Of a stretch of DNA of 64,000 nucleotides, positions 26,882-36,800 are shown piece after piece (the first letter of the stretch is position 1; every line of letters starts with the position of its first letter). The notes below the pieces were generated by a model, which was not told the DNA's origin, ran no database searches, and was given only the letters and a program-made list of their open reading frames with translations. Source of the DNA: Oligella urethralis DSM 7531 (GTDB taxonomy: Bacteria; Pseudomonadota; Gammaproteobacteria; Burkholderiales; Burkholderiaceae_B); NCBI RefSeq assembly GCF_000372065.1, contig NZ_AQVB01000002.1, positions 1 to 64,000 of the forward strand. The letters run 5' to 3'. Position numbers and translations under genes: made by a program.

Positions 26882-27844
26882 TTGAAAAGATTTTTTAGGC
26901 TTTTCTTTTGCTTGTTTTTGTTTAGCTTGTCGCTGATGTCTCCGGCGGCCAGTGCCTTTCCTAATGCCTATAAATTATTGGGTTTTTCGCAAGCGGAATT
27001 TGAGCTAGTGATCAACCCTTGCTTAGATGAAGCGGTTTTGCTTGAGCGTTTCGGTCGTGATGCCTTAGTGGTACAAGAAAGGGAATTAGCTAAATGGCCC
27101 AAAGGCTTATGCCAAAATCTGGATGTGGCCCGCCAGTTGATGACATGGAATTATTATTCGACGACCTTATTGGCCAATACCGAGCGTCCAGCAGTGATTG
27201 CGAGTGAGATCAATAAGCATACAAAATCACTTGAGGCATGTACTAATGTCTCTTGTCTAGGTCGTTTATTGCCGCGCATTACCGAGTGGGTTTATCTCAA
27301 TATTGATCGCTTACCCGTATATACTGACTCCGAGAGTGCGCGACGTAGTCAGGAGCCTTTACTTGGTGATCCCGTGCTACATCCCAGCTTAGCCTTGAGA
27401 AATCTGCCTTTGCCCTTATCCGATTCCGCTCAGCTATGTCAGGGTGCAAGCATCAGCGATTTGAGCTTTTATACTGTAAATTTTTCGGTTGAAGGGCGAC
27501 CCTTAGTACTCGCCATGTGTAAGGATGCGCGTAATCCAAAGGCAAATGGTCAGCATATGTGGTTGCTTGAGCGATTGCAGCCTAATGGCATTGATCCTAC
27601 CGTTGGTAGCTCTGCTGGCGCTGGTTGGCGTGAGATTTTATCCGAAAGCGGTCACGGGCGTTTGTATGTTTATCGAGGTAGTCGCACGACCTATCCAACA
27701 CTTTATAGTCGTCGTTCAACTAAGACTGGTGAGCAGGTCATAGTGTATGATTTTCAAGCGGCGACAAAGCAGTATCACCGCAGTGCCATCTTAAATCTTG
27801 AATACGATGCATTGGGTCGTCCGCATGCCTTTATGCAGCGCTAA
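26882..27844 (+). CDS. Hypothetical secreted protein
   Basis: I do not recognise this 320-residue protein. The N terminus, MKRFFRLFFCLFLFSLSLMSPAASAF, is a Sec signal peptide with a likely AxA cleavage near residue 25. The mature part has six or seven Cys residues (including NPCLDE, GLCQNL, EACTNVSCLG, QLCQGA, AMCKDA), suggesting disulfides and a periplasmic location. The C-terminal half reads like a beta-rich domain (VNFSVEGRPLVLAMCKD, HGRLYVYRG, GEQVIVYDFQAATKQYHRSAILN). The start is TTG 26882 because no ATG precedes the signal core. It is a single gene upstream of carA. Confidence 0.65.
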   Translation: MKRFFRLFFCLFLFSLSLMSPAASAFPNAYKLLGFSQAEFELVINPCLDEAVLLERFGRDALVVQERELAKWPKGLCQNLDVARQLMTWNYYSTTLLANTERPAVIASEINKHTKSLEACTNVSCLGRLLPRITEWVYLNIDRLPVYTDSESARRSQEPLLGDPVLHPSLALRNLPLPLSDSAQLCQGASISDLSFYTVNFSVEGRPLVLAMCKDARNPKANGQHMWLLERLQPNGIDPTVGSSAGAGWREILSESGHGRLYVYRGSRTTYPTLYSRRSTKTGEQVIVYDFQAATKQYHRSAILNLEYDALGRPHAFMQR

Positions 27845-27984
27845 TGACCGTTGCGAGACGCTGTTTTCCAGGGGGTGCGCTAGCGTCCATGGGTGAGTGG
27901 TGGGTGCTGCTTTTAGCGTACTTATTTCAATAGACAATTATCCCCAAATCCGCTGAATTGCTTAAGTAGAGCCCGGATTTCCTA

Positions 27985-27990
27985 TATAAT
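27985..27990 (+). promoter_or_regulatory. -10 box of the carAB promoter
   Basis: TATAAT 37 bases upstream of the carA ATG. A weak -35 TTAAGT lies 17 bases upstream at 27962-27967. No PyrH/ArgR-type operator was recognised. Confidence 0.5.
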
Positions 27991-28026
27991 AAACAGGTTT
28001 AATTCAGTTTATTAGTAAGAGATTTT

Positions 28027-29187
28027 ATGGCGCACTCAAGTAGCATATTTGCTTATCAACAAGGTGTTGAGCCGGCGATTCTCGCATTAGCAGATGGGAC
28101 CGTCTTTAGAGGTCGTTCTATCGGTGCGGCGGGTCATTGCACAGCAGAAATTGTTTTCAACACCTCCATGGTCGGCTATCAGGAGCTTTTAACAGATCCC
28201 GACTATCATCAACAAATTATCACCCTTACTTATCCTCATATTGGTAATACCGGCATTAACTCCGAGGATAACGAGTCTTCCCAAGTTCAGGCTGCCGGTC
28301 TCGTGATTCGTAGCTGTCCTGTACGTTACTCTAATTTCCGCGCCGAGCAGTCGTTGCCTGAGTATTTAAAGGCTAATGGCATTGTGGCAATTAGTGAAGT
28401 CGATACCCGTAAATTGACGCGTATTTTACGCGATGGGGGTGCCCAGTCAGCATGTATTATGGTGGGTGATGATGCAGCCAAAGCCATCGAATTAGCTAAG
28501 GCCCATGCCGGTCTTGCGGGTCAGGACTTAGCCAAGGTCGTGAGTCGTCAGGCGCCAACGCAGTGGCACCAGCGCTCGTGGCAGTTAAATGAGGGCTTTG
28601 CTGAGCTAAGTGAGGCGGATGCGGCATACCATGTGGTGGTTTACGATTTTGGTGTTAAAAATAGTTTATTACAGCTATTGGCTGATAAAAACTGCCATAT
28701 TACCATTGTACCAGCGACAACACCAGCGGCGGAGGTGCTAGCCTTGAATCCAGATGGTGTGTTCTTATCCAATGGCCCTGGTGACCCCTCAGCATGTGCT
28801 TATGCCATCGAAAATACTAAGCAACTATTGGAGCGCAAGGTGCCGTTATTAGGTATTGGTTTGGGCTTCCAAATTCTAGCTTTGGCGGGTGGTGCGACAA
28901 GCTATAAACTAAAAGTAGGTAATTACGGTGCGAATCACCCAGTGCAGGATCTTAGCACGGGTCGTGTCATGATCACCGTACAGAGCCAGAGCTTTGCGGT
29001 TGCAAAAGACAGTCTACCGGCAGCGCTTAAGGCCACACATATTTCCTTATTTGATGGCGGTCTACAGGGTATTCAATTCACTGATCGTCCGGCCCTCGGT
29101 TTGCAAGCACAACCTGAGGCTAGCACAGCGCCTTATGCGGCTGTGACCATCTTCGATCAATTCATTCATTTAATGGCAGAAAAGTAG
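28027..29187 (+). CDS. carA: Carbamoyl-phosphate synthase small subunit, glutaminase site lost
   Basis: CarA normally hydrolyses glutamine and passes ammonia to CarB. The 386-residue protein is full length and collinear with the family: an intact N-terminal domain (FNTSMVGYQELLTDPDY, DTRKLTRILRDGGAQ), then a class I glutamine amidotransferase fold (FLSNGPGDPSACAYA, SLFDGGLQGI). The catalytic elements are replaced: GICLGHQ is GIGLGFQ (nucleophile Cys is Gly278), the NHGF motif is SQSF (His is Gln321), and the triad His of GHPEAS is Gln362 in AQPEAS; Glu364 stays. The frame is open throughout, so this is not a frameshift. The subunit probably supports CarB structurally while the enzyme uses free ammonia. 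carB follows 6 bases later. Confidence 0.93.
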   Translation: MAHSSSIFAYQQGVEPAILALADGTVFRGRSIGAAGHCTAEIVFNTSMVGYQELLTDPDYHQQIITLTYPHIGNTGINSEDNESSQVQAAGLVIRSCPVRYSNFRAEQSLPEYLKANGIVAISEVDTRKLTRILRDGGAQSACIMVGDDAAKAIELAKAHAGLAGQDLAKVVSRQAPTQWHQRSWQLNEGFAELSEADAAYHVVVYDFGVKNSLLQLLADKNCHITIVPATTPAAEVLALNPDGVFLSNGPGDPSACAYAIENTKQLLERKVPLLGIGLGFQILALAGGATSYKLKVGNYGANHPVQDLSTGRVMITVQSQSFAVAKDSLPAALKATHISLFDGGLQGIQFTDRPALGLQAQPEASTAPYAAVTIFDQFIHLMAEK

Positions 29188-29193
29188 AGAATT

Positions 29194-32100
29194 ATGCCTA
29201 AGCGTACAGATATAAAAAGTATTTTAATTGTGGGTGCTGGTCCGATTGTTATCGGTCAGGCATGTGAGTTTGACTATTCGGGTGCCCAAGCTTGTAAAGC
29301 ATTAAAGGCAGAGGGCTATCGTACGATTTTAGTTAATAGCAACCCGGCCACCATTATGACCGACCCAGAAACGGCCGATGTGACCTATATTGAGCCCATT
29401 ACCTGGCAAGCGGTTGAGCGTATTATTGAGGTGGAAAGACCGGATGCACTATTAGCCACCATGGGTGGTCAGACCGCATTAAACTGCGCCTTGGACTTAG
29501 CTCGTCATGGTGTTCTTGAAAAGTATGGGGTTGAGCTTATCGGCGCTAATCAAGACGCGATTGAAAAGGCTGAGGACCGCATGAAGTTCAAGGATGCGAT
29601 GACTAAAATCGGCCTTGACTCTGCTAAATCTGGGATTGCTCATAGCATGGAAGAGGCGTGGGAAGTGCAGCGTAATATCGCCGCAGAAATCGGTACCTCG
29701 GGTTTCCCTGTGGTGATTCGTCCGAGCTTTACCTTAGGTGGTACCGGGGGTGGTATCGCTTATAACCCTGAGGAGTTCGAAACCATTTGCCAACGAGGTT
29801 TAGAGGCCTCACCAACGAGCGAGTTATTGATCGAAGAGTCTTTGCTTGGTTGGAAAGAATATGAAATGGAAGTGGTGCGTGACGCCGCTGATAACTGCAT
29901 TATTGTCTGCTCCATCGAAAACTTGGATCCGATGGGGGTGCATACTGGTGACTCTATCACGGTAGCGCCAGCGCAAACGATGACGGCCAAAGAGTATCGC
30001 ATCATGCACGATGCCTCCCTAGCTATTTTACGTGAGATTGGGGTGGCTGCCGGTGGTTCTAACGTACAGTTTGCGGTTAATCCGGATAATGGCCGTATTA
30101 TTGTGATTGAGATGAATCCGCGTGTGTCGCGTTCATCTGCCTTGGCTTCCAAAGCGACCGGTTTCCCAATTGCTAAAGTGGCAGCTCGCTTAGCGGTTGG
30201 TTATACCTTGGATGAGATAAAGCACGAGATTACCGGCAGTAAAATCCCGGTTTCATTTGAGCCGACCATTGATTACGTTGTCACTAAAATCCCTCGCTTT
30301 GCCTTTGAAAAATTTCCCCAAGCCAATGATCGTCTAACCACGCAAATGAAGTCAGTGGGTGAGGTCATGGCGATTGGACGCACGTTCAAGGAGTCATTCC
30401 AAAAAGCACTGCGCGGTTTAGAGGTTGGTGTTGATGGTTTAAATCAGATGACCATCGATCGCGAGAAATTGCAAGTTGAATTGGCAGAGCCGGGTCCACA
30501 GCGTATTTGGTATGTGGGTGATGCCTTTGCCAAGGGCTTTAGCTTAGAGGAAGTGCACCAACTCACCAAAATCGATCTTTGGTTCTTAGAGCAGATTAAA
30601 GAAATTGTTGATATTGAATTAGCGCTAGAAAAAATGACTTTGGCGTCGATTGAGCCTGAAACGATGCGTGAATTAAAGCGCAACGGTTTCTCCGATCGTC
30701 GTTTAGCTTATTTGCTCGATACCACTGAGGCTGAGGTTCGTAAAAATCGTCATCAGCATAATATCCGCCCTGTCTATAAACGCGTTGACACATGTGCGGC
30801 TAAATTCCCTACGAGTACTGCGTATTTCTACTCCACTTATGAGGAGGAGTGTGAGGCAGAGCCTACCACTAACAAGAAAATCATCGTGCTTGGTGGTGGA
30901 CCTAACCGCATTGGTCAGGGTATTGAGTTTGACTATTGCTGCGTGCATGCAAGCTTTGCTTTGCGTGATGACGGTTACGAAACCATCATGATTAACTGCA
31001 ATCCAGAGACTGTCTCCACTGATTACGATACCTCAGACCGTCTGTACTTTGAACCCTTAACACTTGAAGATGTGTTGGAAATTGTTGAGGTCGAAAAGCC
31101 GGTCGGCATGATTGTGCAGTACGGTGGCCAAACACCGCTTAAATTAGCGCGTGCACTTGAGGCCAATGGTGTGCCTATTATCGGTACCAGCCCAGAATCC
31201 ATCGATATTGCTGAAGACCGTGAGCGTTTCCAAAAGCTGCTACAAAAGCTTGGCTTGCGTCAGCCGCCTAACCGTACCGCCCGCACTGAGAGCGAAGCCT
31301 TGGCTCAGGCCTCAGAAATTGGCTACCCCCTAGTCGTGCGTCCATCCTATGTGTTAGGAGGTCGTGCCATGGAAATCGTACACGAGCAAAGCGATTTAGA
31401 ACGCTATATGCGTGAGGCCGTCAAAGTGAGCAATGACTCGCCAGTGTTATTGGATCGTTTCCTCAATAATGCCATTGAAGTCGATGTGGATTGTATCGCT
31501 GATGGTGAGCAAGTCTTTATCGGTGGGGTAATGCAGCATATTGAGCAAGCCGGTGTGCACTCTGGTGACTCTGCGTGTAGCTTGCCGCCGTATTCATTAG
31601 ATGATGCTACGATCGCTGAAATTAAACGTCAAACCAGCCTGATGGCTAAAGCGCTTGATGTGAAGGGTCTGATGAACGTACAGTTTGCCATCCAAGAAGG
31701 TCAGGTGTATGTGTTGGAAGTGAATCCACGCGCTTCTCGTACCGTGCCATTTGTGTCTAAGGCCACTGGTTTACAATTAGCTAAAATTGCTGCTCGTACC
31801 ATGGCGGGTATGAGCTTAGCGGAGCAGGGTGTGGATAAGGAAGTTGTCCCTCCTTTCTACAGTGTTAAGGAAGCGGTATTCCCATTTGTGAAGTTCCCAA
31901 GTGTGGATACCATTCTTGGCCCTGAGATGAAGTCTACCGGTGAGGTGATGGGGGTTGGTAAAACCTTTGGTGAAGCTTTCCTTAAATCACAGATTGGAGC
32001 CGGTGCCACCTTACCGGAATCGGGTACAGTGTTCTTAAGTGTTAAGGATCAGGACAAGGACAAGGCACTCGAAATTGCTAGGGGCTTACATGAGTTAGGC

Positions 32101-32433
32101 TTTAAGCTTCGTGCTACCCGCGGTACCGCTGCCAAAATTAGTGAGGCTGGTATTCCGGTACAAGCGGTGAATAAGGTGACTGAGGGTCGTCCACACATTG
32201 TGGATATGATCAAAAACGATGAAATCGATATGGTGATTAATACCGTAGAGGAGCGTCGTAATGCGATTAATGACTCAAAGACCATCCGTACCCATGCTTT
32301 AGCTGGTAGTTTGACTTTCTTTACCACGATTGCGGGTGCCGCTGCTGCGGTGCAGGGGATGCTTTATATGCGTGCCTCTAAGAGCATGACGGTGTACTCT
32401 TTGCAAGAGTTGCATAAAGAGATGTTGCAATAA
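29194..32433 (+). CDS. carB: Carbamoyl-phosphate synthase large subunit
   Basis: Makes carbamoyl phosphate from bicarbonate, ammonia and two ATP for pyrimidine and arginine synthesis. The 1079-residue protein has two homologous ATP-grasp halves: residues 1-400 ([49 protein letters not shown]) and about 555-935 ([47 protein letters not shown]), with an oligomerisation domain between and a C-terminal MGS-like allosteric domain (about 936-1079). No defect is visible, so the ammonia-using synthetase sites should work. It lies 6 bases after carA and ends in a strong terminator. Confidence 0.97.
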   Translation: MPKRTDIKSILIVGAGPIVIGQACEFDYSGAQACKALKAEGYRTILVNSNPATIMTDPETADVTYIEPITWQAVERIIEVERPDALLATMGGQTALNCALDLARHGVLEKYGVELIGANQDAIEKAEDRMKFKDAMTKIGLDSAKSGIAHSMEEAWEVQRNIAAEIGTSGFPVVIRPSFTLGGTGGGIAYNPEEFETICQRGLEASPTSELLIEESLLGWKEYEMEVVRDAADNCIIVCSIENLDPMGVHTGDSITVAPAQTMTAKEYRIMHDASLAILREIGVAAGGSNVQFAVNPDNGRIIVIEMNPRVSRSSALASKATGFPIAKVAARLAVGYTLDEIKHEITGSKIPVSFEPTIDYVVTKIPRFAFEKFPQANDRLTTQMKSVGEVMAIGRTFKESFQKALRGLEVGVDGLNQMTIDREKLQVELAEPGPQRIWYVGDAFAKGFSLEEVHQLTKIDLWFLEQIKEIVDIELALEKMTLASIEPETMRELKRNGFSDRRLAYLLDTTEAEVRKNRHQHNIRPVYKRVDTCAAKFPTSTAYFYSTYEEECEAEPTTNKKIIVLGGGPNRIGQGIEFDYCCVHASFALRDDGYETIMINCNPETVSTDYDTSDRLYFEPLTLEDVLEIVEVEKPVGMIVQYGGQTPLKLARALEANGVPIIGTSPESIDIAEDRERFQKLLQKLGLRQPPNRTARTESEALAQASEIGYPLVVRPSYVLGGRAMEIVHEQSDLERYMREAVKVSNDSPVLLDRFLNNAIEVDVDCIADGEQVFIGGVMQHIEQAGVHSGDSACSLPPYSLDDATIAEIKRQTSLMAKALDVKGLMNVQFAIQEGQVYVLEVNPRASRTVPFVSKATGLQLAKIAARTMAGMSLAEQGVDKEVVPPFYSVKEAVFPFVKFPSVDTILGPEMKSTGEVMGVGKTFGEAFLKSQIGAGATLPESGTVFLSVKDQDKDKALEIARGLHELGFKLRATRGTAAKISEAGIPVQAVNKVTEGRPHIVDMIKNDEIDMVINTVEERRNAINDSKTIRTHALAGSLTFFTTIAGAAAAVQGMLYMRASKSMTVYSLQELHKEMLQ

Positions 32434-32442
32434 AGCAGAAAT

Positions 32443-32483
32443 AAACAAACCCGAAATTACTGAATAATTTCGGGTTTGTTTTT
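32443..32483 (+). terminator. Rho-independent terminator of carAB
   Basis: Perfect 17-bp stem (32443-32459 with 32465-32481), loop CTGAA, followed by T residues. A-rich on the left and T-rich on the right, so it may also terminate the convergent phosphatase gene. Confidence 0.9.
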
Positions 32484-32496
32484 GTGATGTTTAGCC

Positions 32497-33144
32497 TTAA
32501 CTTTCTAAATGGGCACCATGCCCCCAATCAATGAGTTGCCACCCATCCTCGCTAAAACGTACATGATTGATGGTGGTATTACGCTGTAAAACCTCGCGCT
32601 GAGCGGTATTTTCTAGACCCATAAAATAGCGCCACATCATATCCAAGGCACCACCATGAGACACAATCGCCACTAGCTCACCTGGATATCGTTGGGTAAT
32701 GCCATGCAGTGCTCCTTGCAGACGCTTTGAGAAAAGTACCAAAGGTTCTACCGCTAATTCTTCGGCAAAGTCTTTAGGCGTGGCATGTTGTTGCGTATCG
32801 AAGTGTTGAAACGCTTCACGCCAATTTTGACCCTCTAACTTGCCGTAATTACGTTCTCGTAAGTCCACATCAATTTGAATAGTGAGTGATAGCTCTTGAG
32901 CTAGCGGGGTAGCGGTTTGAATGGCGCGTTTTAAATCACTGGTATAAATACGTGTCAGCTTTAGACCATGCTTTTCATATAGTTTTTGCAAATAGTCGTT
33001 TTGTAAGTACTTTCTAAGATGTTCAGCCTGCTGTTTACCAGTCTCATTTAAGCTAATATCAGACCAACCTTGTAAACGTTGCAAAGCATTCCAATCCGTC
33101 TCACCATGGCGGATAATGAGTAAGTCAGTGCTACGTCCGGACAT
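32497..33144 (-). CDS. Histidine phosphatase family protein (phosphoglycerate mutase-like)
   Basis: A 215-residue branch-2 histidine phosphatase. The catalytic RHGETDWN sits at residues 12-19 (His13); YTSDLKRAIQTATPLAQ carries the second Arg, and IVSHGGALDMMWRYF the second His. Relatives include GpmB-like phosphatases and alpha-ribazole phosphatase; the substrate is not evident. The start at ATG 33144 is supported by GAGGAG five bases upstream; a GTG two codons before is disfavoured. It lies alone between carB and the permease gene. Confidence 0.88.
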   Translation of the reverse strand: MSGRSTDLLIIRHGETDWNALQRLQGWSDISLNETGKQQAEHLRKYLQNDYLQKLYEKHGLKLTRIYTSDLKRAIQTATPLAQELSLTIQIDVDLRERNYGKLEGQNWREAFQHFDTQQHATPKDFAEELAVEPLVLFSKRLQGALHGITQRYPGELVAIVSHGGALDMMWRYFMGLENTAQREVLQRNTTINHVRFSEDGWQLIDWGHGAHLES

Positions 33145-33271
33145 GATCACTCCTCGTTATGGGTTCAAAACAGGCTTCATTCTATCACTTCAAAGCGCAC
33201 AGGAGTAGTGAAGCCTCATGCTAAAATTACTGGCGCAAATTATGTTTTTAATTCTATGTAAGGGGAGTCTC

Positions 33272-34717
33272 ATGACGGACAAGGATCAAGCCACGTCGGA
33301 TGAAGCAGTGGGTTTCGGCTACAGTGGTGAGGAAAGTGTAAGCTCAGCCTCGGGGCAGCCAGTGGGCGAGGAGCCGACTGCACACACGCCGGAGACAGCC
33401 ACTTTCTTTCCTAAGTGGCGCTTAGTACCAAATTTACAACCCGGGCAGATGATTGCACCAGACGAGCGCTTGCCGATGGGGCAATCCGTCGTCATGGGTG
33501 TGCAGCACGTGGTGGCGATGTTTGGTGCCACGGTATTGGGTCCCTTATTGATGGGCTTCGATGCCAATTTAGCGGTCTTAATGTCAGGTATTGGTACCTT
33601 AATCTTTTTCTTTTTGGTTAAGGGGCAAGTACCCAGTTATTTGGGTTCTAGCTTTGCCTTTATTGGTGGGGTGGTGTCCGTTACTGCCTATAGTGGCTCA
33701 GGCTTAAACGCAAATATCGGGGTTGCTTTAGGGGCGATCATTATTTGTGGTTTGATCTATACGCTCATAGGTTTAGTGATTTGGCATTTTAATGCCAAGG
33801 GAAGTGCCGCGGCGGTGATTGAGAGGCTGATGCCGCCAGTGGTCACAGGTGCTATTGTTGCGGTGATTGGTTTAAACCTTGCTCCAGTGGCTGCCAAAGG
33901 GGCGATGGCGAGTGGTAGCACTTATGATGCCGTAATGGCAATCGTGACCATGACCAGCGTTGGCTTAGTGGCTGTATTTACGCGTGGCATGCTGCAACGC
34001 TTATTAATTTTGGTCGGTTTGGTCTTATCTTATTTATTGTATTACGTGTTTAGTAATTTACTAGGTTTTGGTACACCGGTTGATTTGAGTGCCGTGGCCG
34101 CAGCACCTTGGTTTGGTATACCAACCTTCTATAAGCCGGAATTTCAATTGTCTGCGATCACCGTCATTGCACCCGTGGCAATTATTTTGGTTGCAGAAAA
34201 CTTAGGTCATATCCGTGCGGTTAGTGCTATGACGGGTCGTAATTTAGACCAGTATTTAGGTCGTGCCTTTGTGGGCGATGGGGTAGCAACCATGGTGGCG
34301 GCTTCTGTCGGTGGTACCGGTGTGACGACTTATGGTGAAAATATCGGTGTGATGTCGGTGACGCGTATTTACTCCACGCTGATTTTTGTGATTGCGGCGA
34401 TATTCGCAATTATCTTAGGTTTTTCACCAAAATTTGGTGCCTTAATTCATAGCGTACCGGCACCTGTTTTAGGTGGGGTTTCAGTGGTTGTGTTTGGCTT
34501 GATTGCGATTGCTGGGGCGCGTATATGGGTGATTAATCGGGTGGATTTTTCGGATAACCGTAATCTGATTGTGGCAGCCATTGCGGTTATTTTAGGTGCG
34601 GGTAATTTTACGATTGAATTAGGATTTTTTAAGTTTGAGGGGATTGGTACCGCCACCTTTGGTGCTATTTTACTGTATCAGCTTTTAAGTCTTAAGCGTG
34701 ACAATAAGAAATCATAG
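33272..34717 (+). CDS. Uracil/xanthine-type permease (NCS2, SLC23 family)
   Basis: A 481-residue inner-membrane nucleobase:cation symporter. After about 45 hydrophilic residues come about 12-14 hydrophobic segments, with MGVQHVVAMFGATVLGPLLMG (TM1, the conserved QH motif), the SSFAFIGGVV half-helix and the family signature VAENLGHIRAVSAMTGR near the substrate-binding Glu, then GGTGVTTYGENIG. This pattern fits uracil permeases (UraA/RutG group). ATG 33272 is preceded by AAGGGGAG; a longer frame from 33218 lacks a ribosome site. Its position after carAB may be meaningful: it could supply uracil for salvage. Confidence 0.88.
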   Translation: MTDKDQATSDEAVGFGYSGEESVSSASGQPVGEEPTAHTPETATFFPKWRLVPNLQPGQMIAPDERLPMGQSVVMGVQHVVAMFGATVLGPLLMGFDANLAVLMSGIGTLIFFFLVKGQVPSYLGSSFAFIGGVVSVTAYSGSGLNANIGVALGAIIICGLIYTLIGLVIWHFNAKGSAAAVIERLMPPVVTGAIVAVIGLNLAPVAAKGAMASGSTYDAVMAIVTMTSVGLVAVFTRGMLQRLLILVGLVLSYLLYYVFSNLLGFGTPVDLSAVAAAPWFGIPTFYKPEFQLSAITVIAPVAIILVAENLGHIRAVSAMTGRNLDQYLGRAFVGDGVATMVAASVGGTGVTTYGENIGVMSVTRIYSTLIFVIAAIFAIILGFSPKFGALIHSVPAPVLGGVSVVVFGLIAIAGARIWVINRVDFSDNRNLIVAAIAVILGAGNFTIELGFFKFEGIGTATFGAILLYQLLSLKRDNKKS

Positions 34718-34777
34718 TTTCATGATGATGAGTACTTGATTTTTAAGAACTTTTTAAGCATAATAGAGTTAACTCTT

Positions 34778-34808
34778 CCCCGACTGTGTTGGTCGGGGTT
34801 TTATTTTT
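34778..34808 (+). terminator. Rho-independent terminator after the permease gene
   Basis: CCCCGAC/GTCGGGG 7-bp stem with loop TGTGTTG, followed by TTTTATTTTT. Confidence 0.88.
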
Positions 34809-34882
34809 AGGCGCCCTTATATTGCCATTGAGGTGATGATGTTGGGGCGCTCTTTTAATTGTATTTTGGGTAGAGGTAGATC

Positions 34883-35359
34883 ATGTCAGGTATTCCTTTA
34901 ACTGTTGCTGGCGCGAAGCGCCTTAATGATGAACTAGCTAATTTAAAAACGGTTGAGCGACCTGCTGTTATTGAAGCGATTGCTGTTGCTCGTGCACATG
35001 GCGATCTTTCTGAAAATGCAGAGTATGATGCAGCGCGTGAGCGTCAGAGTTTTGTTGAGGGGCGTATCAAGGAGCTTGAAAGCGTTTTATCGGCAGCAAA
35101 TATCATTGATCCCGCCACCTTAGATGCAGGTGATCGGATTGTGTTCGGCGCCACGGTTGAGTTGGAAGACTTAGATACAGGTGAGCAGCTGAAGTATCAA
35201 ATCGTGGGTGATATTGAATCAGATATTCGTCAAAATCTGATTTCCGTTTCCAGTCCCGTTGCTCGTGCCCTCATCGGTAAGCACGAGGGTGATGTAGTGA
35301 CTGTGATGGTACCCTCTGGTGAGCGTGAATTCGAGATCTTATTAGTCGAGTATCTGTAA
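34883..35359 (+). CDS. greA: Transcription elongation factor GreA
   Basis: GreA enters the RNA polymerase secondary channel and triggers cleavage of backtracked RNA. The 158-residue protein has the N-terminal coiled coil with the tip residues in DLSENAEYDAARERQ (Asp and Glu for metal binding), followed by the FKBP-like C-terminal domain (VFGATVELEDLDTGEQLKYQIVG, SPVARALIGKHEGD). In Burkholderiales greA often follows carB; here a phosphatase and a permease gene intervene. Confidence 0.96.
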   Translation: MSGIPLTVAGAKRLNDELANLKTVERPAVIEAIAVARAHGDLSENAEYDAARERQSFVEGRIKELESVLSAANIIDPATLDAGDRIVFGATVELEDLDTGEQLKYQIVGDIESDIRQNLISVSSPVARALIGKHEGDVVTVMVPSGEREFEILLVEYL

Positions 35360-35405
35360 GTCTTAAAATCTCGTCTGTAAGCTTCGGCGATTAATTTCAA
35401 ATTAT

Positions 35406-35440
35406 AAAATCCTCTCAACGGTAAGCGCTGAGAGGATTTT
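35406..35440. terminator. Bidirectional terminator between greA and the cytochrome gene
   Basis: Perfect 12-bp stem AAAATCCTCTCA / TGAGAGGATTTT with an 11-base loop. T run on the right (for greA) and A run on the left (for the leftward cytochrome operon). The same arm sequence recurs at 39471-39497. Confidence 0.88.
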
Positions 35441-35465
35441 TAATGTTAAGTCGTACAATTAGATG

Positions 35466-36788
35466 CTATTTCTCAACGCGCATTGCTCGTATCTTTTCTA
35501 CCTGTGAGGCACTGACGGCGCTAGCTTTGTTATTCCAACCCTTACGAATAAAGGTAGCTAATTCGGCCACCTCTTCGTCATCTAAGCGCCAAGCAAAATC
35601 TGGCATCCGAAGTCTGGCGGGGCGTAGTTCGGTTGAGGGGAGCTCTGCACCGTGCAAGAGGATGTTAATCAACGAGGTTGGATTATCCGCAATCACAATG
35701 GAGTTACCATCCAGTTTAGGAAAAATTTCAGGTGCTCCCTTACCGTCTACAAAGTGGCATCCTACGCAGTTATCCAGATATAGGCGCTTTCCTAAATCTA
35801 ACTTCGGATCGGCCTTGCTCAACTCAAGCTCAGTGGCAGTTTTCTCGTTACCCTTTACCTCGAGGGCGGTGGTGCTTGGATGATCTTGATTAAGATGTTT
35901 TAAATAGATAGACATCGCTAACGTATCATCTTCACTTTGGAATTGCAGTGCATCCTCAATGGTGACAGCCATACTGCCGGTGGCGGTGGCGTGTTTATTA
36001 CGTCCCGTGCTGAGGAATAAACCTAAGTCTTCTACTGACCATTTAGCGATTGCGCTGTGCTTACCATGTAGCGCTGGCACCGTGAAGCCACCCATTTCTG
36101 CGCCAGTCAAAAATGATTGACTACGTTCATCAATGCCTTTCTGACCCATCGTGGTATTTCTCGGACTGTGACAGGCGCCACAGTGACCAACGGCTTGTAC
36201 AAGATAAGCACCGCGCACGAGCAGTTGATTATCACTTGTAGGTGGTGTAAAGCCCGGTTTTTCAAGATTAATCCATTTCCATAGTCGAATACCCCAACGT
36301 TGATTGAACGGGAATTTCATCTCCGGCTCAAGGTTTGGCGCATTAATGGCTTCTACCTCTTCTTGAAAATATGCGTACATGGCGCGAATATCTTCTTCGC
36401 TCAATTTTCTATAGTTTTCATAAGGCATTGCTGGGTAGAGATGCTTGCCGTCATTGCGTAAACCGTCATAAAGTGCGGCCCGGAACTCGTCTAAACTATA
36501 TTTTCCTATACCGTGTTCTTCGTCTGGTGTAATATTTGTCGAATAAATAGTACCCATATCAGTGTCAATGGCCCTACCACCTGCAAAGGGCTTGCTTGGA
36601 TCAGAGGTGTGACAGCTCAGACAGTTACCAATTACTGCCAAGTATTTACCAGTCGCAAGATCGGCTTGGTAATTCTCGTCGACTTGTTGCTGTGGTATAG
36701 TTTTCTTAGCAGGTATCAAGATTATTGCCGCTAGAGCGACAAGTCCCAAAATCATTAAAGCAATGAAGCTTTTTAATCGTCTGGACAT
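35466..36788 (-). CDS. Triheme membrane-bound cytochrome c subunit of a GMC dehydrogenase
   Basis: A 440-residue c-type cytochrome with a single N-terminal membrane anchor (FIALMILGLVALAAIILIPA) and three CXXCH haem sites: CLSCH at 56-60, CGACH near 202-206 and CVGCH near 338-342. This architecture is that of the cytochrome subunit of membrane gluconate 2-dehydrogenase, sorbitol/fructose and alcohol dehydrogenases, passing electrons from the flavoprotein to ubiquinone at the periplasmic face. It is the last gene of the three-gene leftward operon, 12 bases after the GMC gene. Confidence 0.9.
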   Translation of the reverse strand: MSRRLKSFIALMILGLVALAAIILIPAKKTIPQQQVDENYQADLATGKYLAVIGNCLSCHTSDPSKPFAGGRAIDTDMGTIYSTNITPDEEHGIGKYSLDEFRAALYDGLRNDGKHLYPAMPYENYRKLSEEDIRAMYAYFQEEVEAINAPNLEPEMKFPFNQRWGIRLWKWINLEKPGFTPPTSDNQLLVRGAYLVQAVGHCGACHSPRNTTMGQKGIDERSQSFLTGAEMGGFTVPALHGKHSAIAKWSVEDLGLFLSTGRNKHATATGSMAVTIEDALQFQSEDDTLAMSIYLKHLNQDHPSTTALEVKGNEKTATELELSKADPKLDLGKRLYLDNCVGCHFVDGKGAPEIFPKLDGNSIVIADNPTSLINILLHGAELPSTELRPARLRMPDFAWRLDDEEVAELATFIRKGWNNKASAVSASQVEKIRAMRVEK

Positions 36789-36800
36789 ACTTATTCTCCC

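Noticed and set aside
28840-28880. Frameshift or pseudogene as an explanation for the CarA active-site change
   Set aside because: The frame is continuous over 386 codons and flanking motifs are in register; only catalytic-site residues differ.
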